From positions 7,801,035-7,865,034 of the forward strand of contig QVOM02000053.1 in NCBI GenBank assembly GCA_003586115.2: a DNA stretch of 64,000 nucleotides, in the 5' to 3' direction. Origin of the DNA: Salvator merianae. Its lineage: Eukaryota > Chordata > Lepidosauria > Squamata > Teiidae. Positions 11,838 to 24,700 of the stretch are shown piece by piece. The notes beneath the pieces are model-generated. The model was not told the origin of the DNA. It saw only the letters and a program-made list of their open reading frames with translations, and searched no databases. A program made the position numbers and the translations under genes. The first letter of the stretch is position 1, and each line of letters opens with the position of its first letter.

Positions 11838-12426
11838 TGGGCGATTCTGTACTTGCTGGTAGACCGGACCACCAAGTGTACTGGGAGCCTCCCTTCTGCA
11901 TGCTGGTGCGGTCTAAGGGAGGCCACGCCCCCTGCTAGTATGTGCCGTCTGTACAGCTCGGAGGATAGACTGGACCAGGAGGCCCAAAATGGCGTACTAG
12001 AGGGAGGTATAACAGACCACGGAGATGTGCGAATGGCACGCGTCTGTGGTCCAGCATACCACAGGACCCACTGCACCAGTGCAACAAGGTCCTTACTGCA
12101 TTGGGACTTATTCTGGATTATATCCCAACATAGGGACCTGCTATAGTCTGCACCAGCATGCGGAGGGCAGGTTCCTATTCCGAGATATAATCCGGAGTAT
12201 GGTTCGGTGCAGAAAGAGCCAGGGTGTATCACTGCAGTGAGTCCCCTAGGCCTTCGGAGCTTTTGAAACCCTCCTGTGCCAGTTCAGAAGCTGATGTGAG
12301 CTTTGGAGCCAGCATGGGAGGCTAGAACGGAACACGCCACCCCAATGCGGACAGCTTTGTACCGTGCCAGGAACCATCCATCCTAGCACGGTCCAGTCTA
12401 CTGAAGGCAAATGTGGAAAGGCCCTT
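11838..12426. mobile_element. Foldback element family B, copy 2, interrupted by a family A copy
   Basis: Starts GGGCGATTCTGTACTTGC and ends TGTGGAAAGGCCC. Family B blocks on both sides (ACCACGGAG, GGCCCAAAATGGCG, CTTTGGAGCCAGCATGGGA) flank a compact family A foldback at 12090-12220, so A inserted into B. Confidence 0.6.
12090..12220. mobile_element. Foldback element family A, nested copy lacking its centre
   Basis: TTACTGCATTGGGACTTATTC on the left and GGTGCAGAAAGAGCC on the right, arms of about 60 bp that meet directly. It sits inside the family B element. Confidence 0.65.
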
Positions 12427-12879
12427 AGATTCTTTCATTACTTTTCTACATCTTCACAAATGTATGTCAACCATATTCGTCTGAAGACCAATTGCCTTCC
12501 ATTTAGGTTACTGTTGCCTGTTTCAAGGCTTTGGGAATGGTAACAATAGCTGCAAAGGACAATCTGTTCTTACTAATCTATTTCAGGAGACAACAAGAAA
12601 GTACCCAGAGCAGAGGGTGGAGAATGTCGGAGCAGGAAGCACAGTTATGTATTTTTGTTCTGCAAGAAGGTGCGGACCACAGACAAGCGGGAGAAACTCC
12701 TCCCTAGGGACCACAGAAGTGTCTGGGGACTGGAGATCGGAGCTCTTAGGACAAAGGAAAACAAAACAATCTCAGTTCCTGTCACCCTTGACCCTTGACT
12801 TCTATTTTGTGGACACTTTAACCAAAGGTTATTGCAGCTGTAGTCCTAACTATGCGAATAAGGGAACTTTCCAAACTCT

Positions 12880-13016
12880 GGCTGCATCCACACAAATTTT
12901 AAATAGCAACTCATAAGCAGCTTAGATCTAGTAGCATACAGATGCTGGTGTTCCCATCCCATTTCTAATTCCCATCAAGGCCAGGAAATGCCTTTAATCC
13001 CGAGTGAACAGGATAA
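12880..13016. mobile_element. Family F foldback fragment
   Basis: Starts GGCTGCATCCACAC and carries AAGCAGCTTAGATCTAGTAGC-like sequence as at 2999-3210; the right end is missing. The surrounding 12427-14120 shows no recognisable gene. Confidence 0.45.
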
Positions 13017-14121
13017 GCAGCCATTTAAACCAGGGTAATGGGTTGAGGTTCCTGCTGCTTCCAAGTTGACCTATGGTGGTCTGCAACTGCTTCCCTGTAA
13101 TGCACTCAGAAATGAGAGCGGATGAGAAAACCACATTCTCCTTTCTCCGTGCAACTGGGCAGCACAGAGTTAAGTTTTGGAAAGAGTGAGGAATTTGTTA
13201 TTTGCTGAGGCACTTCCTGTCAGCTAACAATAACAAAACCCCACAAGGAGGGATGCACGTGGGATCGGGCAGAAGATAGAAGCTGGGTGACCCACTCCAG
13301 GCTGAGAGGAAACCTCCCCGCATTATCTGTTGTTCCATTTGGTCTCCTTGGCAGGCCCTCAATATGCAGCAGCTGCAGAAATCAAGAAGTGTTTCCTGCC
13401 AAACAGGGCCAGCTCTCCCCAAGGTCTCTCTCTCTCCCATGGCAACCATCTCCTCCTCCTGTCCACCAATACATGACACATGCAGTCCAATACAGTGCAG
13501 CACAGAAGGCCAGGTGGACAAATCCTTGCATGCAAGACAAGCCATCTCCAGTTCCACCTTCACCTCTGCGACTGTGCTGGTCCATCTGATGGGGTGTAGA
13601 ACTTGGGAGAGGATGCTTTGTGGTGCGTCTACAGAAGATGGTTGCAGAAGGTATCTTTGAAGAGCAGAAAGCTCTCCACGTTTGGCCAGGACAAAAAGTA
13701 GACATGCCTTCTATATTAAGCCAAAAAGACAGGCCAGCAACATAGAGAGGACTGGACCACTATAAACTCTTTCACAAGGCAATGCAACCACTTAACAGGG
13801 TACCACAAAATAGAACACTAAAAATAATTCTGGGATACAGGAATTAGGGGTCTTCCAAAGGACTCCCCCTCCCCAAATAAAAGTGTATTATTGGTCAGAG
13901 ACTTGTAGTATGAAAGCCAAGCAAATAAATAAGTTCCTGTATGGGACCACTGTTATGCGCCACCAAATCTTTTAAAAATGTAGGGGCATCAAAGAATACA
14001 TTTGCTGACCAGACGCAGAATACTAGTCCCCTCAAGCCAGTAGGACCGTTGACCAACGCACCATGCCCCAGCCCCCCAAATGATACAAGATTTGTCCAAA
14101 TTTGGAAGAGGAAGACAGTTT

Positions 14122-14309
14122 TGCTTTCCACACTGGGCCTCATTCAGGGCTATATCCCAGAAGAAGGGCCTGCTGTCCACATGCAAGTGCAGACTACAGT
14201 CAGCTGGTCCCACCTGAGGTCTGTCACAGTCTACGCTAGCATGTGGAGGGCAGGGCCATGGCGCTATTCCAGGATACATCCCAGAATAAGGCTTGTGTGG
14301 AAAGGGCCT
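14122..14309. mobile_element. Foldback element family A, copy with diverged ends
   Basis: CACTGGGCCTCATTCAGGGC at the left and AATAAGGCTTGTGTGGAAAG at the right, with CTGTCCACATGCAAGTGCAG in the arm. The outer few bases have decayed. Confidence 0.7.
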
Positions 14310-15475
14310 CTAACTCTCACGAATCATACCCACAGTTCTATTGGCCATTAGGACTTAAACTGATAGGATCTGTAGTCCAGTAATAGAAACTCTTGAGTTC
14401 CACACTCAGTTTGGAGAACTGTGTAACCTGAATTTCCTAGCGCTGAGACAGTACGGTGTCAGTCACAACAGGCACCTAACACAGATAACACTCCTGTAGA
14501 AACAAAACAGCAGAGACCGCGCCACCAAGCTCTGCAGATAAGGACAAAGAAATAGGAACGATGTCTTTAAAAGACACACTGTTCTCATGAAGTGCAGCAA
14601 CCTTCATGAAGAACTTAGAGGCGCAAAATGTGTCGCGCCTGGAAAGGGTGGTGCAGGGCAATGGAAGCAAAACAGAATCCGGCAGGATTGCAAGCGAACT
14701 CATTTCATTACGTTAAGAAATTGGGCCTCCGATGTCTACAAGCCGGACACCTGATACAGGGCTGGACTTTGAAACGGCATTCCCATTTGTTCTACATCTC
14801 CTCTATTTCCTACCGCAATTGAAAGTCCCTTCTAGATCAAACGGGATTCACAGAAAGGGAGATTTCAGGAGGTGTTACTCGCAGGACCCGTTATATCTGC
14901 TGAAGTTTGCTCCTTGTTGCACCTACTAAAGGGTTAGGGACCCTGCTGTCCTTTCCCTCCCTAGTTCCTTTCCATAGAAACCTGGACAGCGATTCAGTTA
15001 CAGACCCAGGATCCCTCTGGTTCAGCACCCTGCTTTTCACGGAGGTCTAATGACCAAACTCAGATTCGGTCCACTTACCGGTCCCAGGGATTGGATCCAG
15101 AAAGTAGAACTTCAGAGTTTAATGCTGTGTCCAGTCCAGCCTTGACTGGCTGTGCAGCTGCGGTTCTTTCCTGAGCTGGGTGTGAAGCTTGCTAGTAAGG
15201 AATTCTCTTCCCCGGTGAAGCTCGGCAGGCAGCAAACTCAAAGAGTTTCCTTGCTCTTTGGACACTTACATCCTGCCTCTCCCTTGATGCTCCACCTCCC
15301 TCAAAGTAGCTTCGGGCATGGTAAAAACTCAGAGGGACGTTTCCCATCAGGAGTAGGTGTGGAGTAGAGTAAAATGATTTGAAAGAATCATTTCCAGTTT
15401 CTCTTCAGCCCTGCCCACAACACACATACACATCATCTACATGCTTTGTTACAGACTGCCCAACAGAAGCACGAC

Positions 15476-15517
<42 letters not shown>

Positions 15518-16049
15518 ACACACAAAAGTCAAGCACATATTTAAACACTAATATTTTATTTTATGTTTGCTTACATTACATACACACAATATATACAAAT
15601 ACAAATACATATACATATATATGCATGTATAGGAGATTCTTAAATTCAAATTATTCAAATTATACTGTAATCATTGTTTGCATCCTGGATTGTAAATACA
15701 TTCATTATGATTACTGTAGTTATTGTCACTAAATCAGCAAGTGGAAATTGTCTGCAAATTTGTCTCCCTTTTCTGTGATGAATTTCCTCTTGCTTTTGGC
15801 AATGTGTTTAAGTACCGGCACGTGAATTAGCCATTTCTGTTTTCTGCATCACCTGAATTTGAATTTAGGATTTAGTTTAATCACTGCAAAGTTGTATTCG
15901 GTAGCCCTGAACCATCTTTGGAGCAGCCGAGTGTTGAGAATATAAGACACAGCATCTTGGTGTAGCACAGTGAGAACTGTTGTCTGGTACTCTTCTCATT
16001 CAAATGCAACAATTTCGCAAATGTTCTTCTTCAGTCTTGCAAAGGTTAT
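14310..16049. other. Gene-free stretch with CA microsatellite
   Basis: A CA run lies at about 15478-15523, followed by AT-rich sequence with ACAT repeats. No exon recognised. Confidence 0.5.
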
Positions 16050-16330
16050 TGTTGAATACCACTAAGTCACAACTGCATCATAGCATCTCTATGCAGAAGT
16101 GGTTTGCCATTGCCTACTTCTTGGGAGAAGCTGGGGATTGAACCTGCAACCCTCTACTTTCCAGGCCATTTGCTCTACCACTGAGTGATAGCCTCTCTCA
16201 GACTCCATGGGCTACTCTATGCAGTTTTCTTGGCAGAAATACAGAAGTGGTTTGCCATCACCTATTTCCAGGGAGACGTTGGGAATTGAACTGGCAACCC
16301 TCTGCTTTCCACCGGTGCTATTATTTGCAT
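16050..16330 (-). mobile_element. Two adjacent SINE units in reverse orientation
   Basis: AGAAGTGGTTTGCCAT..GGGGATTGAACCTGCAACCC..GCTCTACCACTGAGTGATAG is followed at once by a second unit (ACAGAAGTGGTTTGCCATCA, GGGAATTGAACTGGCAACCC). Reversed, TCAATCCC and GGTAGAGC are tRNA B- and A-box remnants. Confidence 0.65.
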
Positions 16331-17421
16331 GTGACAATAGGGGGTCGAACCCTATCGGTGACATGAAAATAAAAACATCTGCCTACTTTGTAGGATTGTT
16401 TCCGTTCAGGCAATAGTAGCACCAGATATTACTGAACTGGTGCCAGGATAAGATATTCATTTATTCCAGTAGGGCAGCCTAGCAAGGTCTGCAGTGAGCT
16501 ATTCTTTTTATTAATAGTCATCTCTTACATAACGTGGTTTTACAAAGCACTGTTTTCTTCCTGTGTTGTCAGTAAAATGTATCTCCCCTCATTTAATGTG
16601 ACTGTGGATACCTGGAAAAAAGCCACTCTCCTCAACGCTGTCACTAATTTACTTTTGCTAGCCTCAGTCTCCCTTCCGCAAAGTCACTGAAATTAAGTTG
16701 AGCTTCTTGTGTGGTAGATGTGGTACTGAACTTCTGCTTGGGTGGATACAGATTGGAGGGTGAGAAAGAGCAAATAATGACTGGCCAGTATGTTGGGACG
16801 GCGTCCATTTGCTGACCGCACAGGGAGGAATATTTGGTGAGGGGTGGAGAGAGAGAAGGGTATAGTTTCCCCATGCCAAGCACAGGAAGAATGAGGAGCT
16901 AGAACAAGCAAGTCTGAACTGAGTCCATGTTACAATACAAATGTGGAAATGATCAGAATATGGACTCCATCCTTGTTCTCCCCAAATACAGATTAAACCT
17001 ACAGTGTCCTACCATGCCCCAAGACACAGCCCTAGTTAAGAGGTTTTAGTTATACACGTACTCCTGCCATCTTGTGGTAAACGTGTATCTTACACCTTCA
17101 AATATTTCACCAGTTGTCTTACCAAATTTATTATCTTGATGGAAGGTAACACCTTTTAGGTTTTTATGCTTCGGCCTACCGTATTGGTAAACAGCTGCAA
17201 CTTCAAAAATATTTGAGGCCTTGGTTGGTGATGCTGATCTTATAGCTGAATGTTTAGACCTCCTCTAACACAGATTATAAACTCTAATCAATGTAAAGGC
17301 TGAGATATTAACCAATTTGAGGTTAAACCCCTCACAACCCTTCCAACATACATTTACAACTAATTAGAAAAAATAAATGACTTTAAAAAAAAAACCCAGC
17401 TAGGAAAGCAAGCGAAACAAT
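16331..17421. other. Gene-free stretch
   Basis: Nothing recognised on either strand. Confidence 0.4.
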
Positions 17422-17602
17422 GGCCCTTTCTGCACTTGGCCTTATTCTAGATTATATCTTGGAATAGAGATCTGCCATCTGCATGCTGCTATGAACTATG
17501 GTAGTCCCCACTTGGGGCCTGCTATATTCAGCACTAACGTGTGGATAGCAGGTCCTGATTCTGGGATATAGTCCAGAATAAAGCCAAGTGCAGAAAGGGC
17601 CA
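17422..17602. mobile_element. Foldback element family A, compact copy (181 bp)
   Basis: GGCCCTTTCTGCACTTGGCC at the left and GCCAAGTGCAGAAAGGGCC at the right, arms of about 85 bp. Flanked by AAT on both sides (17419-17421 and 17603-17605), a possible 3-bp target duplication. Confidence 0.8.
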
Positions 17603-18778
17603 ATAATGCTTGATTGTGGATTTTATTTATATATTTAAGGATTAAATGCTATAACCTTTTGATGCTGACTTTTATGTTCTAGTTTGGATATATTAGTAGA
17701 TACGCACATATGCACACTACACAAACAGAGAAGGTTAGGAGAAAAAAACTTGTAAAGGATTCAGTCCTCTCATTTTTTTGAACTGTGGCTGATTTCCATC
17801 GTGCCATACAGGAGACCTATAATATCACGTGAAGTATTCCCAGGTAGCGATCGGGTCTATATTCTGGTACTGTATTGGGAGCATCGTGATCACGTGTGTC
17901 AAATCAAGTATAATTATGAAATAATTACAGGGTTTTGACCCTATTTGATGCAGCCAAAGACAGGAAATACAGTATTAAAATCACTATGAATTTTCAGGGA
18001 ACAACTGGCATTTTTGGAGCTCTGACTGATCTTCCCCTGATTTAAACTATTTCATTAACATTTAAAATTTTACAATTTTTGTTTCCGGTTTTCATTGTTT
18101 CCATCTGTAAGTGTTTCTGAGCTTTGAGGCATGGTATAAATTCTAATGAGCAAATATTTGCAATTTGCAAGCCTTGATGAATACTTAGAAATATCACTGC
18201 GTAGTAGAAATCAACCGGACCAAACGAAAATGAAGGCAAAGCTGTACTATTTACTAGTGCACTAGGGCAACTGTGCCATTAATCAAAACCCATGGAGTCG
18301 CACCTTTTGGTTATCAAAACATGGCTTGTATAGAGTAATACTAAATGAGCAAATTACAGTAGGTGTGGTTCAGGCATACCTATTCATACTCTTGACCAAT
18401 TGACAACTGCAATTGAAACAGAAATATAATGGTGGCCTCAAGGAGGAAATTTTAGCAGATGGAGCTCATTGTGCGGGCAGCATCTTTGGAATTTCCATCC
18501 TTGATCCAACTATTCAACATGTAGAATTCATGTCCTCATATCCACCTAATTTCTAGTACCATGCAAAGGGCAGGAATGGTGCATTTACAGAGATAGGGGC
18601 AGCGTGAGAGGATTGAACTTCAGATGTTGTGAAAGGTTCTAAAACAGGATAGCTGGTTTTTCCTCCTGTTGTGTCATTTTATAGCATTAGCCTGAGAGGA
18701 GGACTTGTGTTTATTTTCAATTGACTCCTGTCTCTCTTGCTTGTCTTGTCGATGTGTGTGTCTATGCACACACACAGT
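17603..18778. other. Gene-free stretch
   Basis: AT-rich, no recognisable gene or repeat apart from a short CA run near 18768. Confidence 0.4.
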
Positions 18779-19453
18779 GGGCTTTTTCACACTGTGAAAC
18801 TAGCAAGTGTCAGGGACGCTCACTAGCAAAGTGCTTCCACATTTCAGGGAAGTCCTCATGACCAGGAAGAAGAAGAAGAAGAACTTGGTTTTTATACCCC
18901 GCTTTTCTCGGCCGAAGCTGACTCAAAGCGGCTTACAAGGTTATTTTTCGCCCGAAGGCTTACATCTGTCTATCTTCCGCATCACACAATGTGATGCTCC
19001 CTATTCATCTACTTGCAATTACTTGCTTTCGAACAGCTAGGCTGGCTGGAGCTAGAGGCCAGTAGAGGGCGCTCATCCCCTCTACACGGCAGACAGGGGC
19101 CTTGAACTCCGATCCTCCTATAGAAAGATCAGTGCCTTAGCCTTCTGCGCCACCGTGCCTCATAGGAGCTGGTTAAATGCATTCGCACCTGTTTCTGGGT
19201 GCGAATGCATGGCTGTGCCGTGCGCAGAAGCTGCACCTGCATGCATCTGCGTGCTGCCAGTCACCATGGCTGTGGCCAGACGCTTTCTGGCCATTTTCAT
19301 GGTGAAGATCGAGCACAGGATACCCGCATTTGTACTGCAAATGCAGGTATCCTGTTGATCTTCAAGGATAGGGCCTCCCAGTGAGGATGGTGTCCGTGCT
19401 GTGTTTTCAATTCCACATTAGACTGGGAAACGTGACAAGTGCAAAAACGCCCA
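18779..19453. mobile_element. Foldback element split by a SINE
   Basis: The left end GGGCTTTTTCACACTGTG and right end GACAAGTGCAAAAACGCCC are inverted. A SINE (18865-19160) sits between, and further inverted blocks such as GCATTCGCACC/GGTGCGAATGC lie to its right. The outer element is therefore older than the SINE. Confidence 0.55.
18865..19160 (-). mobile_element. tRNA-derived SINE, full reverse copy
   Basis: The reverse complement of the SINE at 9864 over its whole length: GAA tail, TATACCCCGCTTTTCTCGGC, GAGGGCGCTCATCCCC, and head TTCTGCGCCACCGTGCC. The two copies are very similar, which suggests fairly recent activity. Confidence 0.8.
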
Positions 19454-21554
19454 TAGAATCACACTCACCCATTCACTCTCTCTCTCCCAGACACATTAAA
19501 CCAAACCAAACAATTAAGAGGTTTGGAAGTCAGCACTAGACAATTCACTCGGAAGAGATGAGGCTCCATGTGGATATCTTCTCCTGGGAGCAACTTGCTT
19601 TTCCCTTGGTCTGCTTTTGAGCCTTCTGTGTTTCTCCTGTTAAATTTCTTCTTACCAGTTAAAGACTAGCTGGCTGCTCTAATTCCTCACCCCAACAGGC
19701 CAAGGAACCCCTGCTCCCACAGGAAACAAACAACTTTTCTGTTTTCTCCACAAGCTTTGCAAATTACTTTGCCCTTCTCCTGCAGTACCTTTTTATACCA
19801 TCTACATTTCACCCCCCTGGCTTAGTAATCATGTAAACTTCTATAGTGTTTTGTTATGCAATGCTTCATGGGAACTAACTGTAGATCAGGGACTTTTTAG
19901 CTTTGTTTTTGAGTAATGTAGTACTGGAACTAATGCTTCTTCATAAGACATGAGATCCGAGTTGGCACAGGAGCCAAAAACCTTGCGTAACTTATCATGG
20001 GACTTTGTTTTTTAATCGTGAACATGAGTTGTACATTATGTGCCATAGAAATTCTCAAGTTAATGTATATCTTATTCTTTGAGCACCCCTTCTTAGCAAA
20101 GCTGCAGAGATCCTGAACAAGCCTCTTTTCACTTCTTTTTGATTGCTCTGTAGGTACCTGCCTGGCACCAGACTGCTACCAACTGTGTTCTCACTCAGGA
20201 TCCAAAAAAACCTGACTAGAAGACTTAAATTTAGCACTGAGGTTGGATTTATTTGGCTTATTTACAAGGTTCACACAGGGAGAAAGGAGATGAACTGAAA
20301 GTAATTTTCCAAGTTCTCATCTTGAGCAAACTACCCAAGTAAAGATAGTATCGTCTTGGGTAAGAATTTTATTCTTTAAAATAATAAGCCAGCCCCTAGA
20401 AACCTCAACAAGCTTTGTTGAAACTGTTCCCAAAACTCTGTCCGAAACCTCCAACTTCTGTGGGTCTGCTGCAACTACTTCTGGATTGTTCTTCGGACAA
20501 AGGTTGCTGCCCCCAAAAGCAAAGTACTTAATGTCCCACTCCGCCTTTCTTGTTTGCTCACGTTTCAGTTCAGGGTCAGCTAAGGTCCTCAGCAGACATC
20601 GGCTTTTGGCAGGTCAATTTTCAAGTGAGTTTGAACAGAACTGGTGCCTTAGAAGCATCTCAACTCCCATTATTCCTACCTACTTTGGCCACTTGGCGAC
20701 ATTAGCTTTTAGCTGCCTTGCCCTCTGCCACACCAACCACTGTGGCCACAAGCAACCTCACTCAGAACTCTAGAAGGCCAGTTAACAAACTAAACAAATT
20801 CATGGCTCTGTGGCACAGCTACACCCATGCACAACATATCTACATGACATGTTTTGAAACATTTATGATAATACATTTAAAAATGGCAGGTGTACCTTGT
20901 CAAGCCAAATGTCAAATGTCAGTTTATTGATTAGTCTTTTGACCGTATCAAGATTACCTTGTCAAGCTTTGTTTTACCCTCAGCGTGTGGTTATGTTAAA
21001 ATATCTGTAGGGAATCAGGTTGATGAAAGCAAGCATATGACTGCTCTAAAAAGCTACAGGTGGGCACAAGAGAAAGATCTGAAAGCTTAATCTCTAGCTA
21101 TTTGGTTAGCAAATAACCCTCAGGTTCTCACCATCTTTTGTACCACCTACCTTTCACCTCCTTGGTAAGCAATAGGTGAACTTAACTTATAGTATCCTAC
21201 AAAGCAGCACTTCAGGGCAGCTCCCAGAAAACTGGTTTTCTTTCCTTTGTCTATTATTTGAACTACAGCTTCTTTGTCAGATATGAAATTTCAGTCAGCC
21301 CTGGAGTTAAGAAATTTATATAACTCTCAAGAGAAGAACTGGATGCTAGGATTAGCTAACCCTTGAAATCTGTGGAGCAATCACAAGCAGCACTCTAACT
21401 ACAATTCACACAATGGTCTGCGTTAATGTACACTTCACTGAATGACCCTTCTTGCCTAGCAAGATTTGGCGATCATTCGTTAGGGCAGGGTTTCTCTTAA
21501 CTTTGCAGTGTGGTCAGCTTTCTAACACTTGAAGGCTGCCAGCTCTGGTTTCAC
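19454..21554. other. Gene-free stretch upstream of the SDR gene
   Basis: No exon recognised on either strand. It would contain distal regulatory sequence of the SDR gene, but no element can be named. Confidence 0.4.
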
Positions 21555-21562
21555 TCACGTGA
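21555..21562. promoter_or_regulatory. E-box palindrome TCACGTGA upstream of the SDR gene
   Basis: An 8-bp palindromic E-box (core CACGTG), 16 bp before a TATA-like box. This core is bound by USF, MITF/TFE and MYC families; which of them acts here is unknown. Confidence 0.4.
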
Positions 21563-21570
21563 CGAGAAAC

Positions 21571-21579
21571 TTATATAAG
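21571..21579 (+). promoter_or_regulatory. TATA-like box of the SDR gene
   Basis: TTATATAAG lies about 75 bp before the chosen ATG, which would put transcription start near 21600 with a roughly 50-nt leader. No CpG island is present, so this would be a TATA-type rather than a CpG-type promoter. The start site itself is inferred. Confidence 0.5.
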
Positions 21580-21651
21580 TTTGTTTTGAAGGCTTTTATG
21601 CTGGAGTTATTTAACAAGTTTGGGGCAAGTGAGCACAAGCTGGCAAGAGAG

Positions 21652-21798
21652 ATGGCAGTGCTGAAGACCTGCAGTGTACTGGTGACTGGCTCCAACCGTG
21701 GCATAGGCTTAGAGCTGGTCAAGCAGCTGGTGGGGAGAAGCAACCGACCAGAATGGATCTTTGCCAGTTGCCGGGACCCAGAAGGACCGCGTGCCCAG
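21652..21798 (+). CDS. SDR exon 1 (residues 1-49)
   Basis: Carries the first beta strand and glycine-rich NADP(H) loop TGSNRGIG. It ends GCCCAG followed by the donor GTGAGT, phase 0. The 2.4-kb intron that follows contains a degraded CR1 LINE tail. Confidence 0.93.
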
Positions 21799-24700
21799 GT
21801 GAGTAGCAAACTGAGGAAATCCATTGATGCCAGGGCAGCAGATTGGTCCGAAACGCTGTTTCAGCTTCTTCAGTTCTAGGGCAGAGTTGGCCATCAGGAC
21901 TCAACACTTCTTAGGAGGATCATCTATGAAGGGTAATGATTTTTCCTATTGCAAGGAATGAGGAAAGACTCATTCCTCCTTTGTTCCCTTTGCACAATTT
22001 TCACAAAAATGACGTCTTGTGTCTCCAGTGCATTTGAAGGATTCTGTGAGAAGTGTGCACTGTGTTCCCATTTCCCCTTACAGTCTTCACAAAATCCCCC
22101 AATCCCTAGGTGGTGCAATGTTTGCAGAAACTTCTCCTAATTTTGGGAATGCTCTCCAAAAGACCCATTTTGCCAAAACTGCAAGATGGTCTTTAGGAAT
22201 GGTAAAAATTGTACAAAAGGTGGAGATATGAATGACCCTGCAGGAGATCTTGGAAAGCATGAAAATAAATCTTCTTTAATAGAAGGTAAGTGATGAATAT
22301 TGCTACTTCATAAATTTGATATATAAGCATTTTTCTTCTAAATGAGGGTAGCTGGGACTGGTATCCTTGTGCTGGATGAATAGAATAAAACAGCCTTCCT
22401 GTTTGTTGAAAATGGAAATACAGCATGATAATTTTAACTTGTTCTAGTATTGAAAACTACGGGCCTCGTCACATCCAAACAGATTAGTCCATTTTAGGGC
22501 ACAACGGAGTGAGTCCATTACTGAGTTGATCACACCCATCTAATATAGTGCGCACTCAGTTTGTCTTTTCTTCGTTCACCCTTTTCAGTCTCCCTGGCCT
22601 CAGTCTGGTGCTAAGGTACTTTCCCCCTCCCTGCTGCTTCCATCCTTCTCCTCTCTGTGCCCTTTGTGAATGGATGCACTCGGTCGTTCAAAGTTTGGCT
22701 TATCGGGGAAGGGTAAGGCCAACTCTCTCTGTACCACCCTCCCTGCCCTCCAAATGTCCACGTTTCTGGAGCTTATAAAGTGAGGGTTACCAGTGCTGGA
22801 GTTTACAGGCATTTATTGATGGTGGCATCCATTTCTGCCTTTCTCCTTGCTCTGTGTCAGTTTCACCTTTCACTTCTACTCATTTTGTTTCACAGAAGGC
22901 AGATTTAAAACTGATCACCAGATAATTTATCTCACTCGAGGAAAAATCCTAGGTAGAAAAACTTGGTAGTGTCTATGGCTCCGTGTCAGAAGAGGAACGA
23001 GGAGCATTTCTTTTATTTTTCTGTTTAAATGGCAATATCATTGAAAAGGGCTATTTAAAATATAATGCTAGTCCTGAAAACGTGGAGCACGCCCAAGAGT
23101 CAATCAAAACTGGCCGTTGTCAAAATCTGTGGTGGCCAAGAAAAGACAAAGTCCTGCGTTTCAGCTGTGGAGGCGTTTGATCATTGGGTAGCGTGCGGTC
23201 TGATAATCGCTACCACTTGGAACAAGCTCAAGTTGGCAAGCGTCATTGTGCTTCTTGAGAAATCTATGGTGAGACCACACATGGAATATTGTGTACAGTT
23301 CTGGTTACCTCACCTCAGAGATGATATTATAGAACTGGAAAAGATGCAGAAAAGGGCAACTAGAATGGTCAAGGGGCTGGAACACCTTCCGTACAAAACT
23401 CAGGCTGCAACATCTTGGCCTCTTCAGCTTTGAAAGATGGAGTTTAAGAGGAGACCTGATTGAAGTATATAAAATCATGCACGGTATGGAAAAGATGGAT
23501 AGAGAAAAATTATTTTCTCTATTGCCCACAGCTAGAACCAGGGGCACTCTATGAAGCTGTCAAGGGGACATATTTTTTCATCCAGACGGTCATTGGTGTA
23601 TAAAATTTAATACTGGAAGAGATGGTGACAGCAGTCAGGCTGCATAGCTTCAAGAATGAATTGGACAGATTCATAGAGGTCAGGTGTATCAGTGGCTACT
23701 AGAATGGATGTCTAGGTACAACCATCAGGTTGGAGAGATAGGCAGGATGCCTCTCAAGGCCATTTGCAGGGAGCTGAGAGCAGGTGAAGGTTTTGCCTTC
23801 TTATTCTGCCTGAGAATGCCCAGAAGCAATTGGTGGGCCACTGTGTGAAACAAGATGCTGGACTAGATGGGCTGTGGCCTGATCCAGCAAGGCTCCTCTT
23901 ACGTTCTTATGTTCTTAGTAGTACAAGTCCTGCCTGGCAGGAAGACTCTGTGCGCACTCACACGTTCACACATGCAGAGAGAGGCACATGTGTCAGCTAG
24001 CTGATCACCTGAGTGGGTATCTTTTGTGAAGACGCAGATTTGTACAATTGCAAAGGTTCAAGAGGGGAACTCAAAAAAAGATGGAGGTGGAGATTTTCCA
24101 ATGTAACCTCATCCCATATCAAAAGTATTTCAAATTCAGGACACTCATTTTTGGTGGGTTTTTTTTTTTCTGTTTTATCTTTTTAGGAATTGAAGCAGTT
24201 GGCTGCCAAACACAAGGGAGTGGAGATCATTCCTTTGGGTATGTGCTCATCCCTGTACCCCATTCCTTCTTCTCATATACTTGGAGACCAAAGCTAAGAT
24301 TTATCAGTAGTAGCCCACTTGGAATTGGACCCTGAAGTCCACACAAGAGCCCCCACTCAGGGTTGTTGGGCTTTTTCGAACTCTGAAATGTGTGACAAAT
24401 CCCTGTTTGGGCAGCCATGGAATGCAATGAATCAAAGGGGATCTGTCACACATTTCAGACTTCATAAAAACCCAGATGGACCTGCCCTTTGCCCTTTGAA
24501 GCCACTGGACCTATAGGGTATTTCCCCAGGCATTGGCCAATGCTGCAAGGACACAGAGCATTGCAAGCTCCATATCCCATTTTTATTAAAGTGGCTCAGA
24601 GCGACGAGATCCTACTGCGTCCTGTTTTAACACCTACATGCTGAAGACATTGGCAGGGTAGGGGGAAAACTTTCCAAAAACTACAACAGTCCTAAAAACT

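Noticed and set aside
16100..16200. tRNA-like sequence with A and B boxes on the minus strand
   Set aside because: It occurs in several SINE copies and lacks a foldable cloverleaf, so it is a SINE head and not a tRNA gene. The same applies to 4690, 9864, 18865 and 34635.
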